Both the position numbers and the translations under genes were made by a program. Below, one piece after another: positions 53,901 through 63,300 of a DNA stretch of 64,000 bases; the first letter of the stretch is position 1, and each line of letters begins with the position of its first letter. Under the pieces are notes generated by a model that was not told the DNA's origin, made no database searches, and was given only the letters and a program-made list of their open reading frames with translations. Location of the stretch: NCBI RefSeq assembly GCF_021347895.1, contig NC_067124.1:22806521-22870520 (forward strand), given 5' to 3'. Source of the stretch: Acanthochromis polyacanthus. Lineage: Eukaryota > Chordata > Actinopteri > Pomacentridae.

Positions 53901-56900
53901 TACTGTTTGCACCACAGAACTGAGAGCAATTTGTGCTTCATTTTTGTATCTATGCAGTAACAAAAGGTGTTTGTTTGCTTCTTTCTTTTGTATCAATTTT
54001 TTAAATTGAGAATGTCCCTGGCACAGAACATACATATTCACCTGTTGGGCCTGAAGTGAAAATAATAACCAATTTTCTTACTGTTTACACTTGAATCTTC
54101 TAAATATTCAGTGCATGTCTGCAGAAGCAGCTGTGCATCTAAATCCTCCCAGCATGCCCCTCCGCTGCCCTGCTGTTATTACTGGACAACGGATGTGTCG
54201 AAGGTTCAGGAGTGCAGAGGAAATCTGTGCTCAGGTGGTCGAGTCCGCAGCCCCACCACTTAAATCAGGCTTTATGGGAATAGAAAATAGCATTTTGGTT
54301 TGAGCTCCAGCAGCTCAGGATAGTGGGTGAACTGGGCAGGAACGGGGGAGAGGCAGCGATGCAGAGGCTCAGGCTTTAGGAGGTTTAAAGGCGAGATGTA
54401 GAGAAAGAGGCAGGCTGGAAATGGGTTTCTGTCCTCGAGCAGGAGACATTTGTCTTCATAATGTTTGCATGAATTATTCTGGAAAACAGGATTTACTGTT
54501 CCTGTTTACCAAAGCCAAAATCTCCCCAACTGATATTGCACCAAAACTTCCTAACCAGCTGATTCTGACTCCAGTTCTGTGGGCCAGTGAGCAGTGGTTG
54601 ATTAAACATTTGTACAGCTTTCTTTCAGGGTTATTATCGACCTGTGATCAAATCTACAGCTAGAATCATCCAGTTGATTATTTCACTTTCTGGGTTTAGT
54701 TCGAAGTCAACAAATATACAGTCCAAAAAATGTCTAGACTGCTACAAATGCTGACTAAACATCCAAGAAAACAGATCATAAATACATAATAATGTGTACT
54801 GGACAATGAGTTGGACATAAAGTAATCGAAACACTTCATCAGAGACCTTCTTCTTGACCATTTCTGATTTGCTTGAAATATTTTTATCATATACTATGAA
54901 TATGGATTGGATTGATTTATGAACTAATTTCCCCAAAAATTGTTAAAAACACTTGAATAATGTTTTTTTTTAACATTGAAGTTAGACAGATAAAGGATAG
55001 ATAAAGGCCTGAAATTTTCACACTTAATTGTCATTCTTTCTGCCATTGATTCAAAATCTGAGATAATGGACAAGTAGATCAAATAGTCTGTAATTATGGG
55101 TGAACTGAAACATAATTTATGAAAAATATTAACCCATCACACAATAATTCCTGAGATATTGTTGTTCAGCCATAGTCTCTAATTTCAATAAGCAGGTTGA
55201 AAGAAAATTTTAAAGACAAAGCATTTGTTATATTGAGCTAAAATTATGCAAATATCTTGATAAATATCTATATTTTAGGCAAATCAGAGATGGTTGAGCT
55301 GGAATTTGTATAAAACTTTGATGATCTGACATGGATACAACCTGGTTGTATCTGTTGAATCACACTGGCATCAGTGCTATAAAATATACCAGATAATAAC
55401 AGTAAGTTGCTCCCTGCAGGTGGTTGTCCATATAACAGATGAGAACGACTGCACGCCAGAGTTCCTCCACTCCATCTACACCAGAGACAACATACCTGAG
55501 AGCATTGCACCTGGAACCTCACTGCTGCAAGGTAACACAAACACACTGATCTGTGGAGCGGCTTCTGGTTAACTATTTGCCCTCCATCGCTGAACACAAC
55601 ACCAGCACACTACACCTGTGGTTATAATGGTGTGTGTGTGTGTGTGTGTGTGCGTGTGCGTGTGCGTGTGCGTGTGCGTGTGCGTGTCGGAGCCATCTGT
55701 CATAGCTGCTGGTGACTGGTGGAGATCAAACAGTCCGACTTCAGCGAGGCTTTGCTCTTATTAGGCAAACAGCCAACTCCACATACTCACACACATGTTT
55801 TTGCTGCCATCTTTGCGAGGACCCTCGTTGACATAAGGCATCGTCGGACCCCTTTACCTTAACCTGAACTCTGAAACCGTATCAGAACCCTCAAAAGGCC
55901 CAGCCAAGTCCTCACTTTCCCACAAACTTTCAAGGCCCCAAAACTTAAATTTGTCCTCACAAAAATAGACATTACTGCACACACTTTTATACGTACATGC
56001 AACAGTGTACAAACCAATGTATTTCTAAAATCTCTACCTTGTCTTCTCTCTCTCTTTCATCTACATCTTCCCTCCACTTCCCTACCTTGTTCCTCACCTT
56101 TGCTCCTAACCTTGTATACCTCCTTTCTCTCCTTGTTCTCTTAAATACGTTTCTGTCCTTTTTCTCAAACTTTTCTTCTCCTTATCTACATTTCCATTTG
56201 TTTCTCTTCTCACATTTCCCCTTTATCCTCTTCTTCCTCTTTCTCAAACTCATCTCTTTGCTCTTTCATCCTATTCTTCTTTTTCCTCTCCTCCTTTCTT
56301 TTTCCACCTCTCTCTTATGTCTGTGTATTTTCTCCTTTCCTTTTTCTTCATCGTCCTACCCTCATTTTCCATCGTTCTCTTTTATCCTTCTCCACCTGTT
56401 TCCATCCTTCTTCTCCTCTCTCTGAAATCTCTATTGTTGCTTTCCTTGTCTCATATCTTTCTTTCACGTCTGTCCCTCTCTCCCATATCTTTATCTCATC
56501 TCCTCACTCCCTCCTTTTACACTCTTCCCTTCTCCTTCATCTTCTCCTCCCTTTTTCTCCTTCTTCCTCTTTTGTCTTCACCTCCTCCACCCACAGTTCT
56601 GGCCCGAGACTGTGACTCCGGCATGAACTCGGAGCTCTCTTACTTCGTACCAAGCGGCGACTTTGACATCACATCGGGAGGCGTGGTCAGCCCCGCCCGT
56701 CGCCTTGACTACGAGCGGCCCAATCACATCTATGAGTTTGTGGTGGTTGCCGTGGACGCAGGGACACCTCCTCGCACCGGGACTGCATCCATCCGCATCC
56801 GGGTCGCCAATAGCAACGACGAAGCACCCGTCTTCTCCCAGAGCGTGTAGGAATCTTTGTCATTTATTTCTACTTTTCTAGCATTTCTCTGCTGAACTTT

Positions 56901-59900
56901 ACTTTTTACATAGTTAATGTGACTTTGTGTGATAATGAACATCAGCAGCCAGCTTCTTCTTCTCTGCTTCACTCCTGTCTCTGTCTGTCTCTCACCTACA
57001 CAGTGAGTCTGCTAATTAAGTTTGTTTTTAATTCAGGATCTATTTTTATTCCCGCTATTCTCCATCTGTTTTCACTTCATCTTCACCTCTCCTCTCACTT
57101 CTCTGTCTTTCTTTTCACACTTTCTAATTTCGTGTATCGTACTTCGTTCTTTCTTTGTCATTAGTTCACTTTATATATTTCTTACCTTGTTTTCCCCTCT
57201 TTGCTTCTCTTCTTTTGCTTATACTCTCTTTTGCTGTTTTTAATCTATTCTCTCCTTCTTTCTGCTGTCTTTCTCTATTTATCTTCTTTTCTCCTTTTTA
57301 TTTTATTTTCACTAATACATCATCTTTCCCGCTTTCTAAATAATGTAAGTCGATAGAAATGAATTCAAATCTCTCTTTCTCCTCCTTTCTGTCAGCTATA
57401 AGACCTTCCTCAGTGAGGATGCTGGTCCTGACACGCTGGTCGCCATCGTCCACGCCAACGACCCAGATGGAGATGCTGTCTCCTACGCCATCACCGGCGG
57501 CAACGAGGACAGCAACTTCCTGTTGGACAACCAAAAAGGTGAGGGAGAGACAATGGGTGTACACAAAACGTGGTTATTTTTCAGAAAAATGCATAAATCC
57601 ATAGGTATTTTATGCATCAAGCAGCTTTAAACACTCAGGGTAACACAGTTGTAAAGTAATTACAGTTTTACCCTTAAATTCTCAGAGTGATTCACCTCTT
57701 TACATGAGACGACTGAGCTGTTGATTAGAGTTTACAATTGACGTGTGAATAAAGGAGTCATTATATGGATTTTAGAAATGTACGCATTCATTCTAAACTT
57801 CTATGAAACCCTTTGACCCCCAAAGCCCACCAGCAGATGTTAAATTGTTTTAAAAATTGCACCATTTATCAGAGCCATTAACTGTAAAAACGGAAAACGG
57901 TCATGCAATTTTCAACTTTTCAAAATTTCTTGAACTGCTTATCTAAATGTAAGATTAAAATCATGATATTTAGTCAAATTACTTTACATTTTATCTGAAA
58001 ATTTCCCAAAAATAACACAAATTCTGTAACAAGATTCTGCAAAAAAAAGAAAAAAAGTCTGCACTCCTTCGCAAAAACCAAGAAACCATTAGTGATTTAC
58101 CTACAATTAACAAAAATTTTGACTTTTTTGCTGAACTGGGCCAAACTGCAGGCTGCGTTTACAAAGAGCAGGCAGGAAACAAGTGTATTTGGTTTAAAAA
58201 TAATTAAATGAATTCAATTATTTTTCTGATTTATGGCATATATTGTCTTCGTCATGCTGCACCAAATACATGTATGAGTCATCGCTGCTTCTCGCCATGG
58301 TTGTGCTGTTTCCAAAGAGGTGCAGGTGCAGCTCATAGTAAGCAGAAATGTAAGAGAAGCAAAAACCTTTCCTGCTTGAGATTCAGGGGGTTAATACAGA
58401 ATCTTCCAGTCTGTTCGCTAGCGCTCACTTTTATCCTCTATGTAATGGAGGTTTGCGAAGTCAAACACATGCAGCTGCTCTCACTTTGTTTCACCAGGAA
58501 TGTGACACACACCGGACAACACATTAGTGCCCTAGAGGACGCAACCATCTGCTTCACAATCATGTGCCTCTAGAAATCCTTTCAGCATTTCCTAAAAGTC
58601 TAACATTCTCCCAGTAGGCACCATACTGATGTGTTGCAGACAGAACAAAATGAAAATTTCAGAGACAGGAGAGGATAGGAAATGGAGACTTAAAAAGCAA
58701 AAAAGCTAAAAGTTGCCTCTCAAGATAGCGTTAGAGGCAAGGTCCTAGGTCATCAAGAGGTAAAATTAATGCAATCAGTAAAACAATTCATGCTCATTTA
58801 AGTAATAGTTGTTGAGATTTCTTGCCGTGGACGCATTCACGTACCTACATCAGCATGCAGCTCTGTCTCTAATGGGACAGAAACACCGGAATGATTATGC
58901 ATATGCCGGCAAACACGCACGCAAACAATCACTTTTACACACATGCGCGCGCACACACAGCTGCATTGAGATCACTCACACCACACAGCAACACCGTTGT
59001 TGCCATGGTAACGGGTATTTGGGGATAAAGCTTGGTGGCATTAACGAGGCCAGTGAACCCCCTGGAAGACACGCACACGCGCATGCATAAATAAAACGAA
59101 CACACACTTTTAGAATCACACACACAAACTGCTCATCATGTCCTCAGTGGTTCTCATAGACAGGCTTCACTCATTTAAATGTTTGTGTGTCTGTGTTTGT
59201 GAGGGCCAGTTTGTGTTGAGGATGTTCAGGCCACTCCTCACTTGAGGGAACAACTATGTGGGGGTTAAGGCCAGTTCATGGTTAAATTATTAACTATAGA
59301 GTGTATGGGGACATCTTCTACACATGTGTACTGGAAATCATGACATTAGCTGCTGTGTTATTGTGTTTGGCTGAACTCCATGTAAAGCAAAAATTTAGCC
59401 TTGCATGTGCAAGACGGTGGAAAATACCACGTTGCATACATATGGTGAACAAAACAAGTGTTAAGTTTACTTTTCTGGCACAGACGTCTGCAATTAAAAC
59501 ATGACTAATGCTCTTTTAGATATTGTAGTGAACAGATGTGGAATGATATTGAATTAAGTTACATTATAGACATTCTAAATATTATTAATTTGTCTGTGAT
59601 GATTCATGGCGTTCACTGATATGTAAGATTTCTGTTATTTTCTGTGCTTTTTATTATATTTTTTGTGTAGTTTTAAATCACATTGTGTATCTTTTCTCTT
59701 GTGTTTGTCCTTTTTATTCCCTTAAATTGAGGGGAGGTAAAAACCTGTGGCTTTTTGATCTCTCCTGTCGCATCTGTTCTACTTCTCTTCAGTGACTTTT
59801 TTCAGTGCTGTTTTATGTGCATGCAGGTAAAAACTAGACTTAGGTTGAGGTTATTGAAGTTACAGTGAGGGGTAAAGGAATGCGTGTTGTCAATAAGTGT

Positions 59901-60090
59901 CCTCACAAAAGCAGACTTACAGATGTGTGTGTGTGCATCAGAGAAAGACTTTTTAAGATAAAGTTGTGCAACAATGTGATGTTCAGTCATGTTTTGCATG
60001 TTTATCTTTGCATGTGTTTGTGCTTCTTTTTCTGCCTCCCTAAGCCTCTCTGTCACCTTATCACCCAGCATGCACTGCTCCACTGCTCTG

Positions 60091-60182
<92 letters not shown>

Positions 60183-60288
60183 CACACATCGGTCCAAGCA
60201 CAAAAAGACATAAACATGAACATTTGCACATAAATGATATGTTATATATTAAGACTCTCTGTGTCTTTTCTTCTTACACACTCACACA

Positions 60289-60383
<95 letters not shown>

Positions 60384-63300
60384 CCAAGCAGCAGATGGCC
60401 TTTGGCTTGTTCGGCTGTTCTGCTTTGTCACTTCAAAGCGTTGTGAAGTATTTTCATGTAGATGCGTTCGCACCCTCCCAGCCTCCGTGTCTCTATTCAT
60501 GTTGCTACCAAAGCTGCTTATTTGTTTGTTTGTTTGCTCTGCTGCTCTGTTATGTTAATGTGGAAGTGATTGTTAGCGCAGGAAAATATGACATTTGTTT
60601 TAGGCCCGAGTTTGAACAATGTGAGGTTTTTGCTGGCTGCTGTTTGTGGTGACAGTCGCTGCTGTTGGTGACCCACCAAGCCGTAAACATCACAGCTCCG
60701 CTTTTCATCTACCGTGTTTTTTTAAGCTCTGTATGTCGGTTGCTGTTTATGCTTACCTACACTGCCATTGTGGATGCAGAGACTGGGAAAGTCCAACAGC
60801 AAGCATTTAATGGAGAGATGAAATGATTCATCACTTAGTCAAACGACAGGAAAATAATCTGCAGATACCCTAAACCATGCTCATTCGGCTGTCTCTTTTG
60901 TGATCTTCTGGTTTTCCTGCTCTGTTGTAGTCTGACTCACTAGACTAATACTGCATTTACACTTGTACAATTCATGTGTCTTAGGTGGATCACGACCTGT
61001 TCAATGTCAAAACTGTGTAAACTAAGAAGCATTAGAGTCAGACGACTGAAACCAGCTCCGGAAGTGTGGAAACTGAACTGCTTAAGGCATCAATTAATTC
61101 TTCTTCTGATGTTTTTGAGCAGCTTCTGGTGCACCGTCCATAGAATTGTAAGCAATTTGTGATCTGATCAGTGGAGACGTATAAATTATGTTGAATACAG
61201 GGTATAACCTAGCTGGACACCCAGCTGAGAACACTTCTGAAAATCTATGGACGCTTATAGTGTGAAGACACCTGCATCATACTGTTATTGAATGTTTGTT
61301 TCACTGCTGGACGTCCTGCTAGGATTAAAACAGGCGGTAATAAAATGGCCAAGCATCCAGCTGCAATTCAGAAACTTTTAGGAGTCACAAACATCCTGCA
61401 GTCTCGCTTTCCTGAAACTTTGAGAGACAGCAGCTCTTCAGGGTTTTTCTCAAGTTTTCTCTTTACTTTTTATTAGCTATAACATATTCTGAGTTTTCCT
61501 CTCCTCCAGAGGGGTCTGTTTACTGTGAAGCGAACACTGTCCCCTGGCAACAGAACCAACTTTTAGAAGCCTGTGGATATGAAAGCAATTCATACTTATA
61601 TTTCTCTGTTTAGAAAATGTTGGCATTTTTGTGAAAATCTGCAAAAAATAAGAAGATGAGCCTTACCAACTCACAACAAAATTTTGTTTGCCTTTGTTGT
61701 AGTTTGCCTCAACTTCTATTTATTGTTGCTGCTATAAATACAGTAGAAAATGTTTCTCTTCAGTTTACACAGTCAGCTCTAAAAGAAGCTGCATCCATCA
61801 CCATGCTGAATGTCAAAATTAAACATCTGCCTGGTATGTATATGATGAATTCAATCAAAGTGAAGTTTGTTTTAACTACAGGGCATATAGGTTCATTTGG
61901 TGGCTCAAATGTGAAGGTTGAGCCTCTCCAACAGGTCCTCAGATTAATCTGAAGGTCTGAAGATGAGAGTTCTGACTTTTGCTTTTATTTCTGATCTTTT
62001 AATAAAGGTTGTTTTTGTGAATTCTTAAACGCATGTTTGGGTATCAAATATATGATCTGAGAAATTTGATGGGTTTCTCTTTATTGTTTGACCTTATGTT
62101 GGCTCATCAACACAACGAAAAGTCCCAGCAGTATATTATTTTTGTAGAATTCTTACCTAAAAAATACCTTGAAACTGCAGGTGTTAAATAAGTGGAAAAC
62201 GTACACTACTTTGCTGTGACATGTCGTAAATATATATTGAGCAGAACAAAATGCATGCTTGTGTGAAAGTACCTTTCCTTTGTATGAAGTGTGGTGCTTG
62301 TGTAAACGTGTGTATTTCTGTGGTTGTGTGTGTGTAGGCATCATTAAGCTGCGGCGGAGTCCACCTCCCCGGCTTAGAGGGCCTCAGTACATCCTTAACA
62401 TCACCGCCACAGACGATAACGCATCAGGTGGGCCGTACCCTCTCAGCAGCTCTGCTCAGGTCATTGTGGGAATCAACGACATCAACAACAACAAGCCAGT
62501 GTTCCAGGAGGTGACTAAAGTTATGCTTTGTTACGGGTTCAGTTTACCAAAAAAATAGTTTAAATGCAGTTCTTTGACTGTGCTGTCTGTGATCTCAGTG
62601 TCAAAACTACAGTTTGAATGCGGCGGTCTTGGAGAACCAGCCACCAGGGACGTTTGTCCTGCGGGTCCAGGCCCATGACGCTGACATGGGTGTCAACGGA
62701 GAGGTCAAATACGGCATCATGCACAGAGACGGAGTGTCGTCTGGGTTTGACATTGATCCTGACACTGGTAGGCTCCACAAGGCATTCAACATCAGTAATA
62801 CTTGTCTCAAAATATACAAGGAACAGAAAGATTGTAGGAAACTGGATTTAATCTTCAGAGTAGTATCTTGAAATGTCCATAAGCTCAAAAGCTATAGTCT
62901 CCTCACATAGCCATTAGATGTGTTCAGAAAGTTTTAACTCCTTCATGCCTATTTTTGTGAATTGGCATCATACCACATTCATTCATACTGCAGCCCAGAT
63001 AGCATATCCATTCCCCTATGGCAGCTTGTGAATATTCAGTACGTACCTCGGAACCTTTTGCAAGCACAGGTTTCTCGTAGGACCAGTCGGAGTGGGACCT
63101 AATTATTATATATCTGTTTTTATTATTATATATCTGTTCTATGTGTAGTAGACAAATTAACAATCTCCACTATTTTAGCATCAGCTTGAAAGCGAAAACA
63201 CTTTTTTTTTTAGTTAATTTTAAATAAATTCAAGCGTCAAGGGATTACCAGTAAGATCCAAGTAGTGACACTTAGACGTGGTAAGTGTAACTGTAGCCAC

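Larger units (their letters stand above)
48649..55419. other. Intron of the cadherin gene (6.8 kb)
   Basis: The largest visible intron. It contains an hAT-type MITE copy (49,636-49,950), a candidate conserved block (50,490-50,740), a long CA array (50,930-50,992) and a tRNA-derived SINE (52,603-52,920). The stretches 51,000-52,580 and 52,930-55,400 show nothing recognisable. Confidence 0.6.
55532..56596. other. Intron of the cadherin gene (1.1 kb), repeat-filled
   Basis: Consists almost entirely of a TG/TGTGCG array (55,631-55,687), a TTTGTGAGGAC-family repeat in the opposite sense (55,808-55,969) and a polypyrimidine tract (56,035-56,595) that runs into the acceptor site. Confidence 0.8.
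57539..62337. other. Intron of the cadherin gene (4.8 kb)
   Basis: Contains two TTTGTGAGGAC-family fragments (59,186-59,320 and 59,822-59,930) and two long CA arrays. The parts 57,540-59,180 and 60,390-62,330 show no recognisable element or exon. Confidence 0.6.

Noticed and set aside
56317..56596. Upstream extension of the open frame leading into exon 56597
   Set aside because: It is C+T-rich intron ending in a good CCACAG acceptor, and the phase match to the previous exon requires splicing at 56,597.
30266..60703. Shared segment CACAGCTCCGCTTCAC at 30266 and 47699, and a 13-base form at 60691
   Set aside because: A 16-base match pair is close to chance expectation for 64 kb on two strands, and the flanks do not align.
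62614..62871. Independent 85-residue protein starting in exon H
   Set aside because: It is read-through of the cadherin exon past its donor at 62,768 into the intron.
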